A stretch of DNA of 64,000 nucleotides. Origin: Thereva unica. Lineage: Eukaryota > Arthropoda > Insecta > Diptera > Therevidae. Of this stretch, positions 54,961 through 64,000 are shown piece by piece. How positions within the stretch are numbered: the stretch's first letter is position 1; every line of letters starts with the position of its first letter. The stretch lies in the NCBI GenBank assembly GCA_949987705.1, contig OX465282.1, positions 5,940,501-6,004,500 on the forward strand, written 5' to 3'. Made by a program: the position numbers and the translations under genes. The notes under the pieces were generated by a model that did not search any database, was not told where the DNA came from, and was given only the letters and a program-made list of their open reading frames with translations.

Positions 54961-55184
54961 ACAGCTCCCGAAACTGCAACTGTGATGCTACAATTCCTCC
55001 ATTGCGACTAGGAGATTTGCGATATGAATCCTAAATCAATTTTAGGCTATATATAACGCCTTATTCTGGAAGGTTTTTAATGACGGAGTTGCCACAATAC
55101 ACCAAATAAAATAAGACGCAGAGCCCGCTAAGGCGCCTCTAAAGAAGAATGAGAATTCGCAATGCTGCCATGGTTAAAAGTCTA

Positions 55185-55225
55185 GGGCCCTGTGCTGAAA
55201 GTCGACCCGTCACGTTCTTTCTGTG
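55185..55225 (+). repeat. Partial end of the 29437-type MITE
   Basis: GGGCCCTGTGCTGAAAGTCG matches the terminal repeat of the MITE at 29437-29657; the partner end was not found. Confidence 0.55.
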
Positions 55226-55429
55226 AGTGGTGGGCAATGCCCTTTGTGGAGTACTCTCCACTCCTGGCCTGTTTTGGACCCCTATCCACTTCAACATAAT
55301 ATCAGTGGAGCAAAGGATGCCCCTAGGAGGGCCTCTAAGGAGATATTTTTTAAGTGAAGGAGTGATTTCAAAGTACTCCACGGCGGTTTGCGGGCTCAGA
55401 CTAATTCCCCTTCACTGAGGCCACGATCG

Positions 55430-56868
55430 GCACGCTGCTTCACGGGAGTTCGGTGATCGAGGGAGTGTTCGGACTGATCGTTTTGATCGTGCCGGAAGTT
55501 GTTGTGTGACATGCCGTAAAGCTTAGTAATTAAGCTTACGCGGTCACCACATACTACCTCCCAGCGTAGTGTTAACGGAATGTTACCGCTTTAGACTGCT
55601 TAGATTCGTGGTCGCGGTCACAACTGCAGGCTGGCTTTAGCTTATCGACAGATATCGACTTGGTTGTGCCGTTCAATTTGACGACGAAGCATTTTCATAA
55701 TCGTTTGATTACTTCATATGAGCCCTCATATGGAGGTTCGAAAGGTTTCATATGGGCCCCCTATGGAGGTTCGAAATTCCGAGTAATTTAGCAACTTTAT
55801 TGAATAGTTCGATTCGAATTGCGTACCTTGATTGGTTCGGATCTCAAGTGATACGCAGACTCGTGGGACGAACTCCGTGACGAATTTTTTTGCCAATGTT
55901 GAAGCTGAGATATCCCGAATTGGATATGCTTCAGGTCACCAAGTAAAACTACCGACTATGGTTAAGATATAAGAGTATCCACGATATGGCGGTAGAGGTC
56001 CCACTATATCCATATGGATATGGTCAAATCTGTTATTTAGAAGCTTGAAGGCTTCCAATGGGGATTTAGTATGCCATGAAACTTTGAACTTTTGGCAAGC
56101 TAGGTATGATCGAGACCACTCATTACAGTCTTTAGCGCGAATACCAGGATGAAAGAGACTATGTTCGGATTTGAACGCTAGTCTACTAAGGGAAGTGGGT
56201 ATGTTAAGCCTAGGAATGCCTGTACTAGTTTCGCACCACACCTAATGGGCGGTAAGTGGTAGTGAGCCTGATCTAGTGTAGCCTGGTCGAATGTGAAAAG
56301 TACTTCGTTAACAGATCTTAGTATGTGCCAGTAATTTGGCATGGAGTTGATTCGGAGGTGTAGTCGGCAAAATGCCGATACTAGAAATGGACGGATAATT
56401 CGAATTTCGTTAAGAAGTCCGCCACAGTAATGGCTTTTGTGGTGTGGACTATGATAAAGTTGTGAATCTATCATCGGCGTTAGCCGAGATGAAGTTCCAG
56501 CAACTTTGTGCCGAAAGTTCGGATCAATGATCCATTGGCCGCAGGCGGAAGGACGTTCGGGCTTCCGTTATGGGCTGGGAATCAGAAAGTCTATTGGATT
56601 GTTGGTTTCGCGGACGAATAAACGATATGAGCGGCCGGTTATCAGCTCGCTCATCTCGACCCCGTATCTCTCTAGTTTTTTAGGGGTTTTGGTGGTGGTC
56701 GGTTTCTTTGCCGGCTTGGGCTGGCCATCAAACAACGTGGGGGCTTGCATGTGCGCGCTTCACTATCATAACGGTAGTGGAAGTATCACAGGCTACCGCG
56801 CAGTTTGTTGACCCCTTGTGGCCGAGAGCTGTCGCCGGCGACCTGCCATGCTCTCACAGGTTCTTTAT
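55430..56868 (-). mobile_element. Ty3/Gypsy retrotransposon relic: zinc knuckle, protease, integrase
   Basis: Minus-strand reading in gag-to-pol order: a zinc-knuckle-like YDSEARTCKPPC (near 56780), then the aspartic protease (RLFVRETNNPID near 56590, AANGSLIRTFGTKLLELHLG near 56520, ADFLTKFELS near 56380). It then jumps to integrase (SRLAFKSEHSLFHPGIRA, then RFDHIHMDIVGPLPP, 56241-55940) and a C-terminal segment (VVKLNGTTKSISVDKLKPA, near 55650). The reverse transcriptase and RNase H are missing, so a large internal deletion separates protease from integrase. The protease Asp-Thr/Ser-Gly triad region is mutated. The upstream gag part is at 58325-58590. Confidence 0.85.
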
Positions 56869-56874
56869 CAGGGT

Positions 56875-57300
56875 GGGCCTCGGTAGTCTAGGGGTAAGGC
56901 ACCTGACTACTATCCCCAGAGGTCCCGGGTTCGATTCCCGGCGGTGCCACGGTCCTAGCCTTTCCTAATTTCCCGCCTACATAACTTTCCTTCTTTCTTC
57001 TCCCTCTTTGCATTCCTGATTCCTCCTGTCATAGCCTTCACTAGTTCTCTTCCCTGCTCCACCAAGCGCATTTCATCGGTTGGTTGATGAGATTCAACTC
57101 GTTTCAGGAGGCATAACACTCCAGCGAGTTGTTCTCGATGCCCCGATGTCAGAGTCGCGAAATGGTTGGGAGTAGGTGAAATAAAAATACCGCAGCTAGG
57201 TTGTGACAGTTCTTTCCTTCACTTCTCTCTCTATCTTCCGACTAGAGCTGCTGTTCGACATTTCAAAAAAAAAAAAAAATAAATGAATAAATAAATAATT
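56875..57300 (+). mobile_element. tRNA-derived SINE (copy A)
   Basis: Head 56875-56950 has an A box (GGTAGTCTAGGGGTAAGGC) and B box GGTTCGATTCC, with a T arm CCGGG/CCCGG, but the acceptor and anticodon stems are imperfect. A body of about 300 bp follows, and it ends in a poly(A) run (57266-57279) and AAAT repeats. It matches copy B at 34911-35282 (minus) throughout. It lies between the Gypsy gag pieces. Confidence 0.87.
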
Positions 57301-57394
57301 AAAAATACATGGTCGACAGTACAAAGGGGCCTTCCCTAAGTCTCTAGTGTGTCACATAAAAAAAAGGTCATCGTTGACCGCCGTCGAACCGCCG

Positions 57395-58321
57395 CACAGT
57401 GGGGCCCGCTCGTAGAAGGTTCTGCTCAAAACTCAATTTTCAAAATGTGGAAATTTTTCAAAAAAAATGTATCGTTGTAGTTGTAATAATGTATCAGATC
57501 ACGTGTAAAAATATTAAGTCGCTGACTGCTATGAGTCAGCGAGCGCATGAGCATAAAGTTCATAGTTTAGGCAAAATAATACTTCTGCGAAAAAGGAATA
57601 CCAGTTTATGCGCGATATAAAAACATTAATTTCTAACATTTAACGATGAAATCTACGGAAGTGTGTTATGTCGGTGATCAAGCAAGGTATTTTGATTCTT
57701 CTATAATTTTGTATTATATTATAAGTTCATTGGTTTATGATAAAGGGCTTAAAATTTGTGGTAGTGTGTATTTTTTGGTAGGGAATTTTTTAAATGACAT
57801 TTTCTCGAAAATGCGCAAAGTTCTATTGCTACTTTTTTCGGTTAACTAGTGTCCAAAGTCTTCCTTTTCTAATAAAAAAAGATTCAGAAATAGAACTTGG
57901 CGCATTTTCGAGAAAATGTCTTTTAAAAAACCCCCTACAAAAAAATACACACTACAACAAATTTTAAGTCCTTTATCAGAAACCAATGAACTTATAATAT
58001 AATACAAAATTATAGAAGAATCAAAATACCTTGCTTGATCACCGACATAACACACTTTCTTAGATTTTATCATTAATCGTTAGAAATTAATGTTTTTAAA
58101 TCGCGCATAGACATGCATACGTTGTCGCAGAAATATTCTTTTGCCAAAACCATAAACTTTAAGCTCATGCGCTCGATGACTAGTAACAGTCAGCGACTTA
58201 ATATTTGTGCACGTGATCTGATACATAATTGCAATTACGATGATACAATTTTTTTTTTACAATATCCACATTTTGAAAATTGAGTTTTGAGCAGAACCTT
58301 CTATGAGCGGGCCCCACTGTG
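57395..58321. mobile_element. Transib-like long inverted-repeat element
   Basis: 927 bp consisting of two diverged arms of about 450 bp in inverse orientation. The ends are CACAGTGGGGCCCGCTC on both sides. A 5-bp CGCCG lies on each side (57390-57394, 58322-58326). Transib transposons have terminal repeats starting CAC(A/T)(A/G)TG and 5-bp GC-rich duplications of CGNCG type, which fits. No transposase remains. The middle is near 57850. The transcript would form a long hairpin. Confidence 0.85.
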
Positions 58322-58324
58322 CGC

Positions 58325-58590
58325 CGGCTAGTGCCTTGAGAGCCTGGAGGAACTCGGACAGTATCCAAGCTCTTGCACTGACAGGAGCTGCTCGAGTGGG
58401 CGCTTCTCCGAGCAGAACTTCTTCGTAGAGGAGTTGGCACAGTTCATAGTGCTAAGCCGCATCGTCGTTACAGCTTCATCTGGTAGTGCGGCCATAACAT
58501 TGTAAACTTTGCCACTGTTGGGCTTGCAACCAGCCAACTTGAACATAATTTCGACTTGATACAACCAGGAGGCGGTTAAAGATATTTATA
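58325..58590 (-). pseudogene. Gypsy gag fragment
   Basis: Minus-strand reading gives LYQVEIMFKLAGCKPNSGKV, then YNVMAALPDEAV and an RLQQLLS..ELG-type segment. This is the gag region of Mag/Kabuki-like Ty3/Gypsy elements (pattern QVExxFxLAGI...VxALP). The reading resumes past the Transib-like insertion at 57394 with an AVNDDL segment. Frames are broken. Confidence 0.78.
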
Positions 58591-58957
58591 TTGATCCCAC
58601 GAGTTGCGCGAGAAAGGAAGCCCATGGCAGAACTCCGAAGATTGCCTGCTATCCGTCCATCGTTAATGGCACATTCACAAAGTACCATTCATCCCTTCAG
58701 CACGATTGTTTACACCTTGGGATTGCGGGTTTTATCGAGTATGTTCTCTCTAGATCTGCCGTATTTTTCAGTCTCATCCACCAGGTCAACGCGCTGCTAC
58801 CTTGCAGGTAAAACTTAATAATAATTACATATATTTTTTTCAAGTCTAAGCGCTCCTCTTTTAGTAATTGACATTTTTTTTAGTTATAACTTTTATTTCT
58901 GGAATTTATTTTGTGTCATCTTTAACGAGAACCGAATAAAAAAAAACCGAAACAACC

Positions 58958-61004
58958 ATGAAGAAATCTAGAACATTTTTTACAAATAAGCCCCAGAATG
59001 ACAAATATTCAATAAGTACACCATCGTCACAAGGTGGGCCAACATCAACGTCAAAACCAGAAAGAACCCGGCGAGTATCAACAACACAGCGTGATATTAA
59101 AACCAGAGCAGAAAAGAAGAATTTACTTACGAAAAAACCACCGCCGACATCTAAAGTTGATACATCCGATATGACAACATCAAGTTTTGGTACATTGACA
59201 AAAATCAAGAGTGCACCAATCACTACCAATTTCCCGGGGTATTTTGATCCGAATGCAGCTGTTATAGTACCACCATCGCATAATCTTTATGAGGTATCAT
59301 CAGAGTCGGATTTTCATACCATATCAATGCCAATTTTTCATGCTGAGAAGTATCCTTCGGCATTGTCGATATTAACGCCAAGGAGGACATGTGATCCGGT
59401 TATTGGTAGTGATGCTAATCAAGCTAAGAAAGATAAGAGGGGAATGTGTGTACTACCGAAGACTATGGTTGATTCATCATCGTCTGGTGGTGAAGGAAAA
59501 GGTGGAAAGAGTAAGATACCAGTTCCGTTACGAAAGAAGGCTGGTGGACGTGGGGAGAAGGGATTTAAGAAGGTCACCCAACGTATTCGGCTTGCGGATA
59601 ATGTAGATACACCGACTGAGTCCGAGGAGGATATAATATGCCAGGAGATTGATTTGGAGAATCCGATGAAGCTTGATTTTCAAGGATTAGATTATACAGA
59701 TACATACGGTGCTGATGAGCAAGCTCTGCAGAATGATAAGGAGTATTTGAATATAAAACGTAAAATGACACGTGACCAGTTAAGAAAGAATATCGATGGA
59801 ATGTTACAGCAGCGTGGAAATGCTAAGAAGGTATCCTTACCGAAATTGTATCGTACAAATTTGGAATTTGCAGAGAAGAGAGACGATATAAGTTTCTTGG
59901 ATTATGTTAGTGAATCAGAGGAAGAACCCTCATCAGTACGACAAGCATATTTATATCGAACAGTAGAAAAACCAATTAATATAGCAACAAGAAAATCTGA
60001 AGAGAAACGCAGATGGGATCGGTATCGAAAGTTAGTTGTTGCAAAAGAACAGCGCGATTCTGAACAAAAACGATTAAGAATTAAACAGGAAAAAGAGGAT
60101 GCCATCAATTTCTTAATTAATCTAGGTGAAACTGACATGAAGAACGAAATAATGTCCGATGATAACAAGGAAGAACTGTTCGATGTACTAATGGCAAAGA
60201 AATCTCTAAAGGCAGACTCGAAAAAGATCTATCCAAACACTCTAAAAGAAGCGAAATACCATCGACAAAATATGAAACAATCAAAGAAAATAATCCACGA
60301 TAAAGATGTAATAAAGCGTGAATTTTACGAAACCATTGGTCGACATGTACAAACTAAAGCAGCCGATATAAAGCTACCCGATGATACTACCGATAAAGCA
60401 CTAGTAACACCATCTGAACGATCATCGGACGATGAAGATGGTATTGCTGTTGGTCCAGAAGATACTGATAAATATTTACTACGTGGTTTCCACTTTAAAC
60501 TCGGCACTGAATTGCGTGGTATTAGAAATAAGAAAGATCAACTAGATGGTCGGAGAACAGAAAAACTATGTATAACACGAAATGGATGGTTTAATCAGCT
60601 GGAGAGGAATGCCAAGCCAATACCATTTAAAGCGTTCATAATTCCTGATTTTATTAAGAATCAACTGCCCGATGATCCGAAGTTATCATTATTTCCGCCG
60701 AAAGCCCTGAAGGCACACTATGATATCAGCCCGGTTTATGAGTATATAACTGGAATTGATAAGATTAAGAAGAGAATTGCTAGCCGAACTGTGAAGATTA
60801 AGAAGCCAAGAACTATTAAGGTTAAGCGATTCAATTTGACTGGGTACTTGTTTGGGGTTAATAACGATGCGATGTTGGATCAACAATATATGAGAGGGCA
60901 GCAGGCGTTAACGTTTGTCGATATTAATGAACATATTCATAATGAAAGGAAACAAAAGTATTTGGAGAAGAAAAGGAAGAGAAGACAACGGCAGCTGTAT
61001 TTAG
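58958..61004 (+). CDS. Unrecognised gene, exon 1
   Basis: 682 codons without a stop. The first ATG follows an AATAAAAAAAAACCG stretch. It ends with the basic KKRKRRQRQLYL segment. Confidence 0.85.
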
Positions 61005-64000
61005 GTATGTAGGGTTACACATTTTATTAGAATTTTACAAACTACACATAGTCCTGCTAGAGGAAACCAAGTTGCTACTTAGGAGAGGGCCGACCCCCAT
61101 TTGCCAAGATAATTGGTATCACCACAATAAGATCTATCCCAATAGGAAAAGTGGCGTTTCCATACTTGTTCATAAATCTGTGACGATCTCCGTTCTTAGC
61201 CACTCTTGCCGCCCTACAGCCTTTTGTCAATGTCCATCTAGAAATAGATAAAAACTCCAAGTTATGAACGATAAACTGCGGAAATGTTTTCGGCGGTGAT
61301 ATCAACGCCCACAGCCTTTGCTGGGGTAGCCCTTCATACGACACTAGAGGTAAAGTAATCGAAGACTTTCTTTCCAATAACCAAGACCTAGTCCTCCTAA
61401 ACAATGGCTCTGTCGCCTATCTATCTATTGCTAAAAAAAATTCCCTTGTACCTGAAAACCCGCCATTCTTGTTCTCATTCCCGCGCTAAATTGGTCTTCC
61501 TCTGCCGAAGGAACTGCAACCCAACATCATTTCCGTTAAAAATTACTCTATCACCTCCACCAATGAATTGCTAATTTTAGGCCTTCTTATTACCAAGATG
61601 TGCGCTATTTCATTTGATATTATAGGAATACATTTTTCCACCTACCATTAGAACGCCACTGTGTATGACAGTACTCAACATACCCATTCCCGATTATCTG
61701 CCTAACCTTGGACACACCGTGGCTCCTTGGTATCTTCTTTTAGATCATTCTGTCACGAATGCTGAGCCTTTTTCTTTCTTCTTTGATCCGTTACGCAACG
61801 GATACGCTGCTGTCGGTGATCCAGGGTCTCGAACTCCATTCACTATTCGTTTCCATTCTTGACAATTTTTGGCGACGTCTCGAGCTTCAATATGACAAGG
61901 CGATGCGGGAAATGTCATATGATGAGATGTCCGTTGCTTCGGCATCCGTATCGGCGAAGACGGCGCTATCGTCGTCGAACAGCCAGTCGATTACGAAGTT
62001 GTTTTGGTGATATCAAACTCGGAGTCGTCTATCGAATGCGATCGCAACGTTAAAGAGGTGGCGAAGCGACGTCTCTTTGTCGGGCACCTGTTTGAATCGG
62101 AAATTCTTCGGATAAGTCGCTTCGAATATAAATGCTGCTGGTTGAGCCATCGTACGACGCTTGGAGAAGTTGATGATTTTCGGTTTCCAAGGCTCTCCAC
62201 AAGGGGTTCCAATCGATTCAATCGAAAACGGATTTGAAATCGATAAAAACGACGACAGTTTGTTTGCCGCAACGAGCAATGAACAATGCATCCTCGATGT
62301 GGCATAAATCCCGCTTGTTCTTGTCGGCTTGTTTGCTCTCGATTTTTCTGTAGCCTCGATTGTAAGATTTTCGTAAATATTTTGCCGACGATCGAAAAGA
62401 CGCTAATATCGCGATAATTCTTGCATTCCCAACAGTCGCCTTTCTTCAAAATTGGTACAACGATCGCTTTCTTCCACGCCGAAGGGTCACGATCCGAATG
62501 TCATATGTGTGTTATGTAGACGTGAAGTTGTTATGATAAGACATCACCTCCGGCTTTGATCATCTTGGCGGTTACTTGATCTATTCTTTGAGATTTTCCA
62601 TTTTTCACCTCGATAATTTTTGGTTTGGTATAGAGAAACTGATTCGAAAAGGATGGTTGAAGAATTTTCCATCGCCGCAGGCGCCCATGGGTAGAGGTTA
62701 CGAAAGCTTTCTCCGATTTTTTGATGTTGTCGTTTGTTGAAGTTGTTTCGCCGCCTAACCACCGGATTATCTGGTACATCGTCCGGTACTCGTGACTGAC
62801 GCTTTTTTTTCCATGCCGGCCGCAACGTTATACCAGTACGCTTGTCGTTTCGATCTCATTTTCTGTCGAACTTCTTGGTTTAATCGTCGGTATTGCTCGT
62901 AATCGATGTGTTTAATTCGTTATCGTTAATCGACGAGGTAATTATCTGTAGGATCAGACTAGGTCACACTTTACTCTCCCATTGACATTTTTTTACCAAA
63001 ACCACACTCCGTACATGCAGTTACTGTCCCAACGGGCCAACCCTCACAATCAGACATGTACTAACAGAATGCCTTAAAACTGCAGACGTCCTTGGTCAAT
63101 TTCCTATCCTCTCATCCCTTCTGGCCAGAATAACGACAGTCTTCTATTCGAACTACGTACTAAGATCGCTAGGCATCATTAACACTATTTACTTCACTTC
63201 TCAGCGCCTTTTGGACTATGTAGTACTCTGTGTGCGCTTATTTTGGTCAATTTGCGCCGGTAGGCCTTCCTCCATATTTTTTAATAAATAAATAGTAAAA
63301 CATTTCTTAATATCATATTTCATTCACTTTCAGGAATACCAGTTAAAGAAACCCCTTTAAAATCAAACATTGATACATGCCTAAAATCCGAATCCGGCAG
63401 CTCTGATTGGGTACCAGAACTAGAAATGGAAGGATTAAGGCGTGATTTCGACAAGGATCAAATATCAGTTAGAGATAAGCCAGTCGACTATGATGTTACT
63501 AATATGCCAGCCCCGAAATTCCGTGAGACAACATTAAAGCGACATCCGCGAAAGCCGCGTAAAAAACCAGACGTTCCAGTAACTGAAAGAGAGATGCCAG
63601 TGCTCGATCATATTCCAGACGATGAGATAATACCATATAACTTATATAAGGGACGAAAGGCATGCTATGAAGTACATCATCACGATCATTTGAATGTGAA
63701 TCAGCATAAGAGAATTGATGTTAAGTATCGCCGGAAAATCCCGGAATATCCACCAGAAAAAGCGGATTTTGGTAAGCCACCAAAGAGAGTCGAAATATTT
63801 GAAAGGGCACAGCCGCTTGGTAAGGATTATGATTCGGATATTGATCTAACCCGTCCATTGCCTGATTATTCGGAATTTGTTAAGAAGGTTAAGAATAAAG
63901 AGACGGCGATTAAGATGCAGCAGAGATTGAAGGCGGCGCAGGCAGCGAAGGAGAATATTCCGGTTGAGACGGTTGAAACTGATGTTGCACATGCACCGAA
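58958..64000 (+). CDS. Unrecognised large charged protein (partial, two exons in window)
   Basis: Exon 1, 58958-61004 (682 codons plus one base), starts at an ATG (ACC-ATG-A context) and ends at TTAG before GTATGT. The next exon starts at 63334 after TTTCAG, is in phase, and stays open to 64000, so the protein exceeds 900 residues. It is rich in Lys, Arg, Glu and Asp, with no signal peptide, membrane segment or familiar domain. The N-terminal 200 residues are Ser/Thr-rich and probably disordered; basic RKKAGGRGEKG and acidic ESEEEP stretches follow, then helical charged segments. The C-terminal part of exon 1 is very basic (KKRKRRQRQ). I do not recognise the family. Codon use and the exon-intron structure fit a real host gene. 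Nuclear, cytoskeletal or axonemal roles are all possible; none is shown by the sequence. Confidence 0.82.
61040..61500 (+). mobile_element. Non-LTR retrotransposon relic, endonuclease (Jockey/I-like)
   Basis: Reads GGDINAHSLCWGSPSYDTRG then VIEDFLSNNQDLVLLNN at 61285-61405, the endonuclease motif of Jockey/I-like elements. Frameshifted. In the intron of the unrecognised gene. Confidence 0.78.
61860..62950 (-). mobile_element. Family A non-LTR retrotransposon, RT part (copy 2)
   Basis: Minus-strand reading gives an NYRDISVFSIVGKIF then EQAGF..RGCI block (62420-62290), an FIDFKSxFD-type block near 62240, and a linker (62530-62900) matching 49690-49980. The end near 61770-61880 matches 1040-1130. 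The catalytic FADD region has been largely deleted (62000-62030). Sits between the two plus-strand retroelement relics at 61040-61500 and 62951-63290. Confidence 0.82.
62951..63290 (+). mobile_element. Non-LTR retrotransposon relic, C-terminal region
   Basis: Reads RIRLGHTLLSH then TCSYCPNGPTLTIRHVLTEC and VLRSLGIIN, the Cys-His region after RNase H in I/Jockey elements. May be the other end of the element at 61040-61500. Confidence 0.75.
63334..64000 (+). CDS. Unrecognised gene, exon 2 (cut by window end)
   Basis: Begins GIPVKETPLKSN with one codon shared with exon 1 and continues without a stop. It contains basic (KRHPRKPRKKP) and proline/aspartate-rich stretches and a His-rich HHHDHL. Confidence 0.83.

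Noticed and set aside
56875..56950. Functional tRNA gene
   Set aside because: A and B boxes and the T arm are present, but acceptor and anticodon stems do not pair well and the sequence continues into a SINE body shared with 34911-35282.
57646..58073. Two similar ORFs (CYVGDQARYFDSS) as duplicated genes
   Set aside because: They are the same sequence read from the two arms of the inverted repeat at 57395-58321.

Overview
This window comes from an AT-rich insect nuclear genome, most likely a fly or a close holometabolous relative. Introns are long with GT/AG borders, the host proteins are insect-type, and most intergenic and intronic DNA is old, broken transposable elements. Four host genes can be assembled by joining exons with matching codon phase. 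(1) A vermiform / chitin deacetylase 2 gene (+, 5946-26191) has a signal peptide, chitin-binding domain, LDLa domain and deacetylase domain, and two mutually exclusive versions of exon 3. (2) A small three-exon gene (-, 34110-31719) encodes a Myb/SANT-like DNA-binding protein. (3) mind bomb (+, 37669-51678) is a nine-exon E3 ubiquitin ligase of Notch signalling. (4) A large unrecognised charged protein gene (+, 58958 to beyond 64000) runs off the window.

Layout: 1-5945 is gene-poor and holds two non-LTR reverse transcriptase relics. 5946-26191 is vermiform, with an intron 1 of about 11.6 kb holding a Tc1/mariner relic, a non-LTR RNase H relic, a foldback element, a 118-bp tandem array and a PIF1-like helicase relic. 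26.2-37.6 kb is repeat-rich: a short Harbinger element, a foldback element, a Jockey/CR1-like non-LTR relic, the Myb/SANT gene, a SINE and an R1-clade relic. 37.7-51.7 kb is mind bomb, whose large introns carry several MITEs and two non-LTR relics. 51.7-58.9 kb holds a Harbinger-type MITE, an R1 relic and a Gypsy element into which a SINE and a 927-bp Transib-like foldback have inserted. 58.9-64 kb is the unrecognised gene, with an intron containing further nested non-LTR relics.

The host genes do not form one functional unit. vermiform acts on chitin in cuticle and tracheal lumen, and mind bomb acts in Notch ligand endocytosis. Strongest points for follow-up are the frame-locked alternative exons and altered deacetylase motifs of vermiform, the Transib-like inverted repeat with an RSS-like CACAGTG terminus, the layered insertions in the Gypsy gag, and the two uncharacterised genes. 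All family assignments were made by reading; no database search was run.
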